Part shown: positions 35,005-47,260 of the stretch, piece by piece
Layout of the letters: each line of letters opens with the position of its first letter
How positions within the stretch are numbered: position 1 is the stretch's first letter
Origin: Holothuria scabra
Taxonomy: Eukaryota; Echinodermata; Holothuroidea; Aspidochirotida; Holothuriidae
Direction of reading: 5' to 3'
NCBI GenBank assembly: GCA_037179385.1
Contig: CM074185.1
Location: 5,885,371-5,949,370 of the forward strand
DNA length: 64,000 nucleotides
Made by a program: the position numbers and the translations under genes
Notes under the pieces: model-generated
What the model was told of the DNA's origin: nothing
Databases searched by the model: none
What the model saw: only the letters and a program-made list of their open reading frames with translations

Positions 35005-35917
35005 CCACAACAACGAAAAAATAAAATGTACATGTAGATCTTTCGGAACGTATAAATAATACATCACGATCGTCATGTTCCCTACTTTCCCCATCATCAC
35101 ACCTCTGACTCCTTTCATATCCACTAGAGCCTTTTTTTTTTGTTCCCAACTCTGACATCATCATTTTTCTCCCCTTCATAACTTTTATCTTGAAATTCAC
35201 CCCCATACTTTCTTTTTCGTTGTTGCCAACCTTTCCTTTCTACAAAAAAATCTTTGAACGGCCCTTCTTGGGCATTGTTATATTCTCCACATAATTTTAA
35301 ACTTTAAAATAAAAAAATTACCATGACCAGACACCTTGATATAACACAAATATTAATACTCGCCAACTCATACAAATAATATTTACCTACCAATAACAAT
35401 GTTTCCCTCCAACAGAAACTTACTTTATGAAAAAACAGTGAACAAAACTCCTCTAAACTATCAAACTTTTTACTCCACAGCAACCCTGACCATGTCACTT
35501 GGAAAGAATAAATCTCTACAAAGAAATCCTCATATAAATACTCAAAATTCACTAAACACCTCGATGAATTAAAAAAAAAAACAACCAAAATGATGGCGCT
35601 GTGTCAAATTAAACAACATATTATTCCCCATAGTACACACAGACCTGGTTTTTCCGCAAGATTGTTACTAAAAATAGAACACGTTTGCAAATTTTACATG
35701 AAAAAAACCCCAATTTTACACTCTCACGAAAGTCATATTTCCACCAAACTTAAAAAACACGAAAGAGAAGTACCATCCCTACAAATTGCACTAAACCGTA
35801 TTTCGATACCACAAAGCATCTAGAAGGAGATAGAAATAAAGTGCCGGAAATTCAGATATTGACGTCGCGATAGTAACTGCATTAGTTGCGCTTGCCTGCA
35901 AGGCAGGCACCGCAACT
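35005..35917. repeat. Tandem duplication, unit 1, ending in a nested hairpin
   Basis: This unit starts at CAACGAAAAAATAAAATG and ends with a hairpin at 35884-35917 (AGTTGCG...GCCTGC-AAG-GCAGGC...GCAACT). The same order of landmarks returns in unit 2 (about 35978-37244): ACATGTAGA, CATGTTCCCTA, CTCGCCAACTCAT, GATTGTTACTAAAAATAGA, TACCACAAAGCATCTA and AATAAAG. Divergence is clear. No frame is conserved between the units, so I regard both as non-coding. Confidence 0.7.
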
Positions 35918-35977
35918 AAAAACCAAGTTTGAATCTATCGACACCAATTTCCTAAACGTTTTTTTCTCTCCAACAGC

Positions 35978-37244
35978 TATCAACAACGAAAAAATAAAAT
36001 GTACATGTAGAGCTTTCGAAATGTATAAATATTACATCACTATCGTCATGTTCCCTAACTTCCACCATTATTGCACCTCTGACTTTTTTCATATTCACTC
36101 TATAACTTCTTTTGCTCACTACTCTGATATCATCATTTCTTTCCCCTTCACAACTTTCTGACTTTTAAGTTGAAATTGACCCCCATACTTTCTTTTTCTT
36201 TGCTGTCAACCCTTCCATTCTAATTTAGAAATCTTTGAACGGCCTTTCTCGGGCATTACAATATTCTCCAGATTTTTTCAGAATATAAAATAACAAAAAT
36301 AACATTACCAGACAACTTCATGTAACACACTCTCACTACTCAACAAATATCAATACTCGCCAACTCATAAAAATGAAATTTACCTACCAATAACAATGTT
36401 TCCCTCCAACAAAAACTTACTTCATGAAAATTCTCGTCAATTTTTAAAAAATTACCTTCCACACAGCTCTTTGAAATCTCAAGTACAGTGGAAAAAACTC
36501 TAAATTATTAAACATTTCACTCCACCACAAGCCCGTCCATACCCTTCACTTCAAAAGAATAAATTCCTACAAATAAATCCTTATATAAATACACAAAATT
36601 CACTAAACACCAATCTATAACTAGAAAATGTGGTTACGAAAATCGTAACTGTCCATGATTGTTTCTTTGCCAACATACTTTGATTCGTACTAAAGCTTAG
36701 AATATCGTCCTTTCACGTTTGTTGGCCGATATACCCGAATATAATCAATGCAGTACTGTCCCTGTTGCCTTTTTGCTTTAATCAAGTTAACAGAAACTCT
36801 AGTAAAAAGAAACAAATATTGCACCATTTCGCATCTAGACACCATTGAAAACTGACAAAATTTCCGTCATGGACAGTACAATAAATATTATTCGATGAAT
36901 TAAAAAAAAAAAAAATGAGGGAACTGCGTAAAATTAAACCACAAACTTTTCACCACAGGACATACGGACTTGGTTTTTACGCAAGATTGTTACTAAAAAT
37001 AGACGGCGTTCGTAAATTTGACATGAAAAAAGCCCAATTACACACTCTCACAAAAGTCATATTTCCACAAAAAATTAAAAACACAAAAGAAAACAACCAT
37101 CCCTACGAGTTACACTAAACCATATTTCGATACCACAAAGCATCTACAAAAAGATAGAAATAAAGAGCCGGAAAAGTCAGAAGTTAACATCTCACGGACG
37201 ACTACAATAGTTGCGGTGCTGCCTGCAAGGCAGGCGCCGCAACT
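35978..37244. repeat. Tandem duplication, unit 2, ending in a nested hairpin
   Basis: Direct, diverged copy of unit 1, longer because of extra sequence at about 36430-36500 and 36610-36890. It ends with a hairpin at 37209-37244 whose stem is stronger than in unit 1 (AGTTGCGG with CCGCAACT around GCCTGC-AAG-GCAGGC). The pairing in the outer stem is kept although bases differ. Confidence 0.7.
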
Positions 37245-38847
37245 GAAAAAATGCAAAGGATAATAAGCTACTTAATTCCATGTTGAATGTGTGCGCGTTC
37301 AGTAGTGACTGATTCCTGCTTCTTGTTTATCAACAGCGGCCGAATTTCGCGCGAAATATTTGACCTCATAACTATGGTAGCACAACCCAATCAAACTAAA
37401 ATGTGGTACGTGAGATCACCCGCTGGAAAACGCGGTGTTAACCTATGGCTTTGTCCTTTTGTAGACAGGGGGTAACACCAGCCATCGCGGGGTACGTGAG
37501 ACCAAGCCTTTGGTGTTCTTTGACGTCATGTGCGTAACTGTCTCTTTAGATCATTTTAACTCCTTCAATTTGATTGAAATAACTATACAATTTGACATAT
37601 GCATAGATCATACAAGCTTACACAATGTTCATAACCTATAGACTTCCAATGACTTCTATCGGTCCTTAATTGAAGAGCATCCAAAATACGGGAACCATTT
37701 ACAAATCCAAATTTCCATGTTCGTATTACAAAATATTGACCTACTGATCTCTAAGCGGTTTTAAGTCCAGCTGCACGGAAAGAAGATGACGCCAATGTGA
37801 GAAATCGGTGTACCAAGTATGAAATTTCCGTAAGTTTCCCTTCATCGGGTGCAATATTTACAAAGTTTTACCTTTAAACTTTGACCTTCACCAAAGAAAT
37901 ATGGATAACTCACCCATACGGTATACACCGTCGAAATATGATATCCCTCAAAGGCTAACCAGCTTGTGATAAAATGTTGACAAGCACACACAGATAGACT
38001 TACAGACGCGACAGAGACATTCATATCCTGTTCTTCGGATTTGGTAAAATTTACTACGACTGTGCGGGGATTTTAAATGTGTCACATACGCAACAGAAGC
38101 TTGTTTCTCTCATACGTAAGAGAATCTTTAATGTGTTCTGCGACAACCAGCCTAGAAAATGTATGCATTCGTTTTGAAAAATGGGCGGTATGCAAACTAG
38201 CCCTAGGTATGCTGCCTTTGAAGTCATTGGTGTTAAAAAATTTTCGAACATGCCCGCTCACCATCAAGAAGCGAGCAATGCTGACCTCCTAAGTGCGCTA
38301 TCGGCAATGTCCCAATCATTTTGTTCCTGCACAGGGTTTATTTGAAGCAATTTTAATTTGTGCAATGGATACAAAATTATTGGGTGTTTCATGCTGTCAA
38401 ATTGTGACTCTCTCTTATCGTTATGGATCGGAAGAGAACCATCATCACTTTCAAGCTCTAGGATCCGGGGAAAATTTTTGCCGAAGCCACCACCTTGTTC
38501 GAAGTACATTTCATGACCTACATTTCGTACGAAAGACTTAGAAAATGTTTGCATTTTCCCGTTGCCTTTTTGGCTGCACAAGTGTCGGGCCTGTACACTG
38601 GTAGCCTACACACACTTCTTAACTTAACAGGACATATTAAGAACGGTTTGAAAAGTGGTTGAAAACGCTTAATTTGACACTTTTACTTAGCGACTAAGTT
38701 TCCATTGAGAAGGATACAGGCGAGAAATACATAAAATATGTTTCCATCATTTTAAAGGAATTGAGCGAGAGTTGAGTTTACAGTAATATAAAGATAATAA
38801 AAATTTCAACTTTCATTGGTCTATAATATAATCATTGTGCTTCCGGT
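37245..38847. other. Non-coding stretch downstream of the vWA-protease gene
   Basis: No supported gene. Short frames on both strands at 38054-38581 overlap each other and lack motifs. The part near 38650-38847 is probably 3' UTR of the neighbouring minus-strand gene; I saw no canonical AATAAA there on minus. Confidence 0.4.
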
Positions 38848-41016
38848 CTATCTGCTCAGCGATGTAAGGTACAAGTTCAATGCCAATATATTTCCTGCCT
38901 CATCACTGCGAAATTCGCCGTGGCACTTAGGGCATTTTGCTCGCAACAATTGACCTGTATACTCAGTCACCAAAGACGTCTGGCTGCAAAGAGGACATTG
39001 ATATTTTGCAACTTGGAGACTAGTCAACTTATTCATCAACTTGGCTGCCACTTCGCCTCCGTGTCTGGCATAAAGAGCTTTCTCATTGACAGTCAGGTCA
39101 TCCAATGTCCAGAATACATCGAAAAACTGTAAACCAAGGACACTGGCCGTTTGTACTCTAAAGAATCCCATATCTCCCCAGTCTGCTCCCCAGGAATTCA
39201 TCAAACGAAGACACTCGCTGTTGTAGCTAGTAAGAACGACTGCATGACCAGAGATGTGGTCACGATAACGTCGCCTGCCAACATCGATTTCATTTTTAGT
39301 GAGAATGCCAGAAGGGTTTTCGGTGTAAAAATTGCCAAATGCCTCCCACTCTGCGTCAGTTAGGCCAAACCGAGCTACGACGGGTCGCTTGGCTGTTACT
39401 GCGCGCAGTGCGCCTACCAAGTCGACTTCCTGACATCGTAGACGGTACTGTGGACAAACCGTTTGAAGGACGCTGAGCGTATTTGCTCCGTCTTCTCCAA
39501 AACGTTGGATCAATTGTTGTCGTAACTCGTTGAATTCGGGATAACCACCTTCTCGTCCAAGAATTCGCTTCATTGACAGGTGAATCACTGCGGCTGAGGC
39601 GTTTGCATAACATGTTTCTCCCTTTTGCTGTTGTGCAGGGAATCCGGCGGTACTTTGATTGATGTATATGTCGAGTGAGACAGACACGAGAATGTCGGAC
39701 AAAGCATCTTGACAGCAAACGACATTCCTGGCTAGATCACATGCATCTTTGATGTGGTCAGGGTGATTGACCTGTAAGAACAACCTTGTCGCATTATTTT
39801 GTATATCAATTTTCCACCCTCGCTTGATGAAGATTGTGCGTGGCAACAACTGCGTTGGAATTGTTGAGCTAAGATCGAATAAAAATTTGGCTCCGTCTTC
39901 CCATTCTCCATCAAATACACTGTGTAATCGGCGTGGTTTCACTTGATGTGACTTGTTGATAAAGCAACTCACTACCGTAATATCTGCATTTCTGAACTTC
40001 GAGAATATTTGGTTTTTATCTCCATCATCTGTGGGCTCCCCATCTGAAAGAATAAAAAGTAGCTTTTTATGGCTACGATAACTTTCATCCGAAAAAACCT
40101 CGATAGCGTTATCCAGTGATGTAAACAATGGGGTTCGACCGTAAATAAAGGGCGATACGGTGTCCATTAGTTCCCCAATTCTCGTTTCCGTCACCTCCTC
40201 TTCATCGACACATCCATGAACGATATTAGACGCCTGTTGGAGGCTAAATGTCGATGATTCAACACGGACATCTTTCAAAAGCAGACCCTTTGCCTTGTCA
40301 ACAACGTCTATTAGTTCCTCTTCTGTAGCCGTGCGAAATTTTGACACTCCAGACGCATACATCCTATATGCACAATTGAGACCCCCTATAAATAGGCCTG
40401 AAATCGCAACGTAGCCAAAAGCAGAAGCCCCCGATGTCAAAGCAACCGTTGCTGTTACTACTGTTCCTACTGCTAGTGTTCCTGCTGCCGTCGAAGGCCG
40501 GACAGCAAAAGAATCACGCCGGAAGTCTCGACAAGCAGGTGGCAAGCAGTCTTCCACAAACGATTTCACAAAACTTGGCTCGGATTCGAGTTTACTCAGA
40601 ACCAATGAAGCCATTTTACGACAAACAGTGCTCCTAATGACGGGTCTCCTTGCCCATTTTTTGACGGTGCTTGCCCCGTTTCTTTCCAGAATGTCCAGTA
40701 TGCGATCTATCATTTCGTCAAATGTCATGTGATCGTGATGGTTATCCGAAGATCTCATGTTTTGAAACTGCTCCAAAGTAGAAATTAAGTCAAATATTTC
40801 ACTGCCACAACTGCATGCTCCAACACCCACACCAAACACACGATTACTACCAGTCAAGTCGTACTTGATCAGGTCATCAATGACACGAAATATTGAACGC
40901 ACCCATGCCCCTCCTCCTTCTTCAACGTTGTCCTCAACACCAACCCCAACATTGTCCTTCATGGAACCGGACACATCAAGAAGGATCCCAATCAACGTGG
41001 AGATGTTATCAGACAT
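38848..41016 (-). CDS. vWA domain - papain-like protease - zinc ribbon protein
   Basis: An uninterrupted 722-residue frame. Residues about 8-390 form a von Willebrand A domain with MIDAS residues D14-x-S16-x-S18, T295 (GRTPLF) and D325 (LSDGEPTD). It is interrupted by an insert whose hydrophobic stretch (about 178-215) could be a membrane hairpin. Residues about 455-640 are a papain-fold (C1-like) protease: Q463, C469 (GETCYANA), H591 (SGHAVV) and N607 (NSWGADWG), so the catalytic set is complete. No secretion signal or propeptide is seen, unlike lysosomal cathepsins. A zinc ribbon follows (C674/C677 and C695/C698). The role is unknown; ion-dependent binding plus proteolysis inside the cell is my inference. 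The frame has no introns, but an acceptor-like TTTTTCCAG lies 13 bases before the ATG, so the 5' UTR may be spliced. Confidence 0.88.
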   Translation of the reverse strand: MSDNISTLIGILLDVSGSMKDNVGVGVEDNVEEGGGAWVRSIFRVIDDLIKYDLTGSNRVFGVGVGACSCGSEIFDLISTLEQFQNMRSSDNHHDHMTFDEMIDRILDILERNGASTVKKWARRPVIRSTVCRKMASLVLSKLESEPSFVKSFVEDCLPPACRDFRRDSFAVRPSTAAGTLAVGTVVTATVALTSGASAFGYVAISGLFIGGLNCAYRMYASGVSKFRTATEEELIDVVDKAKGLLLKDVRVESSTFSLQQASNIVHGCVDEEEVTETRIGELMDTVSPFIYGRTPLFTSLDNAIEVFSDESYRSHKKLLFILSDGEPTDDGDKNQIFSKFRNADITVVSCFINKSHQVKPRRLHSVFDGEWEDGAKFLFDLSSTIPTQLLPRTIFIKRGWKIDIQNNATRLFLQVNHPDHIKDACDLARNVVCCQDALSDILVSVSLDIYINQSTAGFPAQQQKGETCYANASAAVIHLSMKRILGREGGYPEFNELRQQLIQRFGEDGANTLSVLQTVCPQYRLRCQEVDLVGALRAVTAKRPVVARFGLTDAEWEAFGNFYTENPSGILTKNEIDVGRRRYRDHISGHAVVLTSYNSECLRLMNSWGADWGDMGFFRVQTASVLGLQFFDVFWTLDDLTVNEKALYARHGGEVAAKLMNKLTSLQVAKYQCPLCSQTSLVTEYTGQLLRAKCPKCHGEFRSDEAGNILALNLYLTSLSR

Positions 41017-41777
41017 TTTTGTTCAACCTGGAAAAACAATTGAAAAACTTTTCCTCATTATCGAGGTATTTAATCAAACATTGCTTTTCAAGTACTACAT
41101 TATTTCGGGCGGATCTCCAAAATTGAAGTAACAGCACGTATCGAGAATGTTTTCTTACGATTTCTCAGTACTCCTCGGATGGGCAAAGTCATCAGAAAGT
41201 ACACTTACAGGCATATATTTATCACCAAGAGAGAGTTCTAATTTTTTCGAATCTACTACAAACCTTATTTTCACCCAGACACAATCCTAGACGCAGATTA
41301 GAGCATATCCTAATAAGTATTCAACTTAGGCATAATGCGTAATCGGTACACCTCTAGTATTTACTTGTAATATGAAGTACTCTGCCAGCATTTTTTTTAG
41401 TTTGATGACTTTTTGTAGCGTACTGGTAAAATTGTAGTAGGAGGTGACGAATGACTGCCTTTAAGACAGATTTTTATGCCGAGCTGATAAACCACCTGAT
41501 TTTGTTTCCTTTCAACGCTATGGAAGAATACTGGTTCTTGTGATAGCATGTATGTAAACTTGGTAATAATTAAAAGTTGAGCGAAAATTTGGTTCTGGAT
41601 AAGAATGCGTATATAGTGCCTAAACGGTCAACATTATGGAAATCCTTTGCAAGTATTATGAAACTAGTTGAAATTAAAATATCATCATTTGAATGATAAT
41701 GCTATGTTTGCATCGTGAAAAATTAATAACAATTACACCTCTTGTATTATTTACGTGATATTTGCATGTTTAAATGA
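41017..41777 (-). promoter_or_regulatory. Upstream region of the vWA-protease gene
   Basis: Probable 5' UTR intron and promoter side of the minus-strand gene. A polypyrimidine tract and CCAG lie just upstream of the ATG. No TATA box or first exon could be assigned. No other gene is seen. Confidence 0.3.
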
Positions 41778-42550
41778 CAGGGGCGTCGATCCTGAGGGGG
41801 GCAGGGGGCAATCGCCCCACCAATGAAAATATTGGGGCAAACATATCGTTTCCCCGCAATATATCAGGCAGCTTAAAAAATAAAAGGCCGGAATAAGTAA
41901 AATATCATATGGTGGTGTACAGATGACTTCAGGGGTTAGAGAAAATATCAATTTGATCCTATTAAAATCCTACTACTAAAGCTAACCGTACACTACATGA
42001 CTTTGCGCGTCGCAACTCAACTAACCGTCGTGACCTAGTTTTGAATCGTCGTCACAATTTTTAGTCGCATGACAGAGCCACGCACACTGTACGACTGGCT
42101 ATCGCACATAGTCAGTCGAACGATCAGGGAATGCATACCCACGATTGGCACGTGCACACTACTGCTACACATATAACGGTTCAACAGCACAAAACAGCAT
42201 ACAGTTTGCAACAATACTTTCAGTGTGTAGCTAGCGTACTACGCCTATGTAAGTTTACAGCTCACCAGTGATGTCGACTGCCTCGGCAATATCTTCAACG
42301 GTTTTTTCCAAGCATTCCTATTGGAATAGCTTTTGCTTCAACAGTTATAAAGTACAGGTTGTTTCTCCTACATTTCTACGAGTTTGTCTTATCTCTACTC
42401 GCGGTAATCGGTCCATATACAGTATCCATCTTTTCGACAGAATATTAACACAAAGTTACGTCAAAAGTTGTCACCGGAACAAGCATCAGGACTCCATAAA
42501 ACAATAATAAGACCCTATTTCAACTGAACTTGAAATAAACCCAGGTCTAT

Positions 42551-43410
42551 GTGATGCGTCAATTTTGCTTTCAAATGACACCCCCTCTCCTTATTATCCT
42601 CGACGTATATACCTTCTTCTCACCAAATATGCGTACCCCTGCAGTAAATGATGTATCGAAGGGGGTTGGTATTCTAAGCCATTTGCGTCATCTTCTACCT
42701 AGACATATCCTCCTCACACTGTATAATACACTGATCCTTCCTTACTTATCCTATTGCAACGTTGTTTGGGGCGGTGCTTTACCAACTAGGATCCAGCCAC
42801 TCTTTACACTTCAGAAAAGATGTGTGTGCATTATTTCCAGTAAGCACCGCCTGCATCATACCACCCCTTTATTTTTGCTAATCTCAAAATTCTTTCTATT
42901 TATAACCTTAATCGTTACTGCAACGGTATGTTCATGTACACTAGGATTCATTGTACTTGACCGGTAATATTTAATAAGTATTTTCACTTCTGCGGAGTGT
43001 CTCATGCCTACCATACACGCTCTGCAAGTAATATTTCTGTCCCATTGTTTAGACTTAAATCCTCTCAGCTCAGCATTAGATACGTAGGTGTTAAATTATG
43101 GAACTCCCTCCTCAACAATATAAGAAATTGTATTCATGTTAACACTTTCAAAAGGACGCTTAAAGATCATCTGCTTCATATATATAAAAATAACTTTTAA
43201 GATACATTTTCTTTTCTCCTGCTTGTTGTATTTTCGTTAATCTTTGTATGTGTTTTGTCGGAGTGATTACCCCTATAAGCTTTCCAAGCTTCCTGTAATC
43301 ACTCCTCAGGCTCTTCCTATTCTTTTTCTTTTTTGGTATTTCTTTACATTTGTCTGTCTATAAATGTGAATGAGTCCGAAATAAAGTTTTGTGAAACTGA
43401 AACTGAAACT
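42551..43410 (+). pseudogene. CR1/L2-like LINE, 3' end with RT C-terminal region
   Basis: A frame at 42551-42967 contains GVGILSHLRHLLPRHILLTLYNTLILPYLSYCNVVWG in pieces typical of the region after the RT palm of CR1/L2/jockey-type LINEs (LTLYNTLILPYLSYC, then QKRCV). A second frame at 42997-43200 carries the usual C-terminal block (YHTRSA, GVKLWNSL, FKRTLKDHL). A frameshift between them breaks the ORF. A 3' UTR with AATAAA follows and ends in tandem GAAACT repeats at 43393-43410, a microsatellite-type tail as in CR1-like elements. The copy is 5'-truncated, as expected for incomplete reverse transcription. No YADD motif is retained. Confidence 0.8.
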
Positions 43411-44344
43411 AAATTAGGCGGAGTTCTAATCATTTTGCATTATTGTCATGTTTTATGGATTTAAACGTTTCATTTGCGCCAAAAAGAAAGCTCAGAATAA
43501 CGCCTAAATAATTCTTTTTACAAGTCTGGGGAATGGCATTTGCGACTGTCAGAGGGGTTGTGATTTTTTAAAATTTCCTATTCTCTCTTTTTCCTATTCG
43601 GCACAATTACAAAAATAACTTCTACTTAGATTCTGCTTACAAGCCTGGGTAAAGCCATTTCCGGCTGTAAAAGGGCTGAAGGGGTTGCACTAACTGATGG
43701 CGGCCCTCTTTCGGGCAATGCCATTTCTGGTTGTGTGGGTAGCGGGTTAACCAATTTTTCTGTACGCTCGGCGCAGACTGAGCGCTCCATTTGCATAGTC
43801 TTTCGGGCAGGATTACAAACTAACAACTGGTAAGGTTCTGTTCACAAGCCTGGGGAATGCCATTTCCGGCTGTCTGAGGGATCGTGATTTTTCAACATTT
43901 TCTCTACACTCCATGCGAACCGATGGTAGTGCTCTCCTTTTGGGGCAGAAAATCTTCTGCCCCCCTTCCCCCAAATTAAAATGCTTCGTAAGTCTATACC
44001 TGTAGTGTTTATACCCTCTGGTGGCGACATGTATAAGAAATCTAGTGACGCAATTCTGAAACTTTGATTACCTAAGACATAGTTATCATGTTGGATGACA
44101 GTGAATCCTTTATTTAGTCATTGCATGTACAAAACAAACCTAATTGCAACATTTTTCAATTTTTTAATTCGAAAAGTGCAGTTTCCGACCATCTAGAGGG
44201 TTTGTAAAGCCAGAAATTTTCTTTAGCGCTCTGCGCCAGCCAACGGTGGTGCCTCACTTAGATAGCCCTGCTGGAACTCACCCCCACACTTTTTCATGCT
44301 GCCATAAACTGGCCTCCATTTCTGGCAAATCCTGGATCCGCCAC

Positions 44345-44392
44345 TGGTGTTTGTGTGTGTGTGTGTGTGTGTGCGTGTGTATACGTGTGCGT
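44345..44392. repeat. TG microsatellite
   Basis: Runs of TG interrupted by CG and TATACG follow the internal hAT-like right end. It is a simple repeat with no further feature. Confidence 0.85.
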
Positions 44393-44501
44393 TTAAGTTC
44401 GTGTGAGTGAATTGCTTATAGACGGACGAGTCCGGTCACGATCGAGGATTCGGCTGTTGGAAAATGTTGCCCCCAATTCACAATCTAGATTGACGCCCCT
44501 G

Positions 44502-46639
44502 TTTCATGATACAATTTTGTATGTTCAACCTTAACGCTTTAACACATGCTAATTTATATCAGAAGCATAAGATTAACAACTCATCAATCACTCTTTTGAA
44601 ATTTTCTGATGACGATTAATTTGTTTCAATCCTTTAATATTGTGTCATTGTAAACGTTTAAAACAATGGGATGCGGTGGAAGACAGGGGAAAGTTGTGAA
44701 GAAAAATTGAAAACAGTAAAAGCGAAGGAAACTCCTTGAAAAAGAGAATAAAGACTGAACAAAAGATGGAGAAGAGAAAAGGAAAACATAAGAAGAGAGA
44801 GAGGGGAATTATCATTTGAATTTAAGATAACATTATTTTACGTACTGAGGCATTCATTTTATTATGCCTGAAGAACGTTCTCTAAGTGAAAAACAGGACT
44901 AGTTTCAAATAAAATGCATCGAAATTTTAAACCGGTTGACCTTTGATGACCTCAAATGACAACTGAACTTTCTTGAGATACCGCGTTTAATTGTTTCTAA
45001 CAATGATCCCCAAAGGACAATTGATATTCACCGAAACAATAGGGTTCACCTACAAAATATGGTCCCTCGGAATGACAGCTTTTAGAAATCGCGTTTTGCA
45101 AGGTTTTGCAGAGAATTTGAACTTGGTTGACACCAAATGACCTTTGATTTCTACCAAAACAAAAGGTATCATCTACTCCATAAGGTCAAACAACGCACCG
45201 AATATTAGATTAGTTACAACTGTTACTTTTCTTGAAACATCATGTTTACAAGCATAAGTTCAGTTCATACTCAGTCGCCGACCTCAATGCGGAACGGAAT
45301 TTTTGTCCGCAACGGTTGCGGCGACTAGGGTCAACAAACTTTTATTGTGCGCTTCTGATCCGCATTGAGTGCAGAAGCCCGTTACCATGGTTTAATAGTC
45401 GTTCCCAGTGTACGTGCGTACAATCCGTTCCTGATCCGTCCGAGATAAACTGATTTTATCTTTTTCAGCTTTGAGCGTCTCAATGAGCAAGTTGAAACAC
45501 CTGTCTGCGGTGTGATAAACACGTAGGAGAATAGAAAACCGATATTAGATGCGGAGACATAATGGCTTAATTGTGCTCAGAGGAAGCCATTTTCCTCTGA
45601 GGAGGATGAAAAATAGATTGAGGAAGTAAGAAAGTATCGAAATTTGCATGACAGCAGTTTGGATCAGTACAGAGATTGTCAAAGGAATGAGCAGTCCTGG
45701 GTTGCTATAGGCCGCTTGTCCTCAGCCAGTGGCTGGACGTAGAGGGACTGCAAGGACAGATGGAAGTATTTGAGAGACAGATTTACTAAAGCAAAACGAT
45801 CTAACGAGGGGTGTAGTGGAGACCCGGGTGGCAAAAAGGTTCAAGTGGAAGTATTATGATTTAATGACCTTCCAGTCTGATCATGTGAAACATCGTGACA
45901 CTGACAGCAACACTCCAAGGTGGGTATCAACCACGTTTAACGTGGACCTGAAACTCTACAGAAGGGGACATGAGAGATCAAGTATACCCCCCCCCCCCCA
46001 AGAAATAAGCCCAGCTGATGTTATGGCTCAGAGACAAGTACAGAGGGACACAGGGGTAGGAAGACCATTAAAATTTGGGTATTTAAGGTTCTTTCCGGAC
46101 CACCGTCGTGGGGGAAGGGGAGCTGGAAAATTTTGAATGTTGCAGCGTCCTTAGATGCAATTTCGTGGAATGTTGAGCCAATTTTCCGCAAAATTACTGC
46201 ATATTTTTAACATTTTTTCTGCAAAAGAAACAACTAAGGGATTTTCGTCCTTGAATTACCAGAGGGGTGGAAGTAAAGGCTACTTCCACCCACGGCACTT
46301 TGATGACGGGGCCGGGGTGTCCCCCGCCCCGCTTCCTAAGCCTGTGCAAACGTAGGGAAACTTTTACTTTTAACTTGCGACTCGAGTCCTAAAATAAGTA
46401 CATAGCCACTCCCCCAAGAAAACAACCCTTCTGTGTGGATCCCTCGATACCCGTCCTATTAGTTGCTCCGGGGAAGGGGGCTACGTAGGCTATACGTTTT
46501 TTAAAAGTTCGTATAAGTTCAGCTAGTCAGTGGTCATAGTAACTCAATAAACTGAACTGTCTCACAGTTCTTCACCTTGGCAGTCACTAGCTAGTGACAT
46601 GCCCGTAGCCAGTCAAGGTACAGGAGGGACCCAATCAAC
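44502..46639. other. Non-coding stretch
   Basis: No supported gene. Sequence near 45270-45340 (TCGCCGACCTCAATGCGG, GTTGCGGCGACTAGGG) resembles, in diverged form, 47580-47700 (GAGGTCGGCGATA, GCGGCGACCTAGG) and suggests a dispersed repeat. A C run lies near 45987. Confidence 0.4.
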
Positions 46640-47260
46640 GGGCCCACGTGGGGCCCGTCATGAGTTATCTTTGGACACCGTGGGATTTTCATGTTCATGG
46701 AGTGACCATGAGAATTGTTTGTGGGGCCCATGTGGGTGTTATGTGGGTGTTGTGTGGGCAGAGTATCGTGGGTAAATAATGGGCTTACTCTAATAGGGTC
46801 CATGTGGGTTGAATCTGGGTGAGGTATGGGCAGATGTTAATGGGCAAATCATAGGCTAATCTTAATGGGGCCCATGTGGGTTTTGCATGGCAGATGTTTG
46901 TGGGCGAATGATGGGCTGACTCTAATATGGCCCATGTGGGTAATGTATGGGCTCTGTTTTGGCATCTGTTCACGGGCAAATGGTGGGCGGACTTCAGTGG
47001 GGCCCATTTGGATTTTATATGGGTAGATGTCAATGGGCTAATGATGAGCTTATGATAATGGAACCCATGATGGTGAACTGTGGGTATTGTATGAGCAGAT
47101 GTTATTGGGCAAATGATGTGTTGACCTTAATGGGGCCCATGTGGATTTTGTATTGGCAGATGTTTGTGGGTGAATGTTGGGCTGACTTAAATGTGCCCTT
47201 GTGGGTTTGAAATTTGTTCTGCATGGGCTTTGTTCGTAAGCAAATAATCGGCTACATTAT
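46640..47260. repeat. Degenerate minisatellite, unit about 60-74 bp
   Basis: About eight units share GGGCCCATGTGG, then a TATGGGCAGATGTT phrase, then GGGCAAATGATGGGCTGAC. Units differ in length and sequence, so the array is old. Frames through it on either strand are incidental. Confidence 0.75.

Larger units (their letters stand above)
41778..44501. mobile_element. hAT-like element with CAGGGGCGTC ends, containing a LINE fragment
   Basis: The ends are CAGGGGCGTC at 41778 and its reverse complement GACGCCCCTG ending at 44501. The 8-bp flanks TTAAATGA and TTTCATGA agree at six positions, compatible with an old hAT target duplication. Inside are the CR1-like LINE 3' end (42551-43410) and, at 43510-44340, four partial copies of the roughly 100-bp module followed by another hAT-like right end (CTGGATCCGCCACTG, about 44324-44338). 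No transposase is seen, so this is non-autonomous and nested. Confidence 0.55.

Noticed and set aside
45232..45453. 73-codon frame near a GTTGCGGCGAC repeat
   Set aside because: It overlaps a dispersed repeat that recurs in diverged form near 47.6 kb, with no coding conservation.
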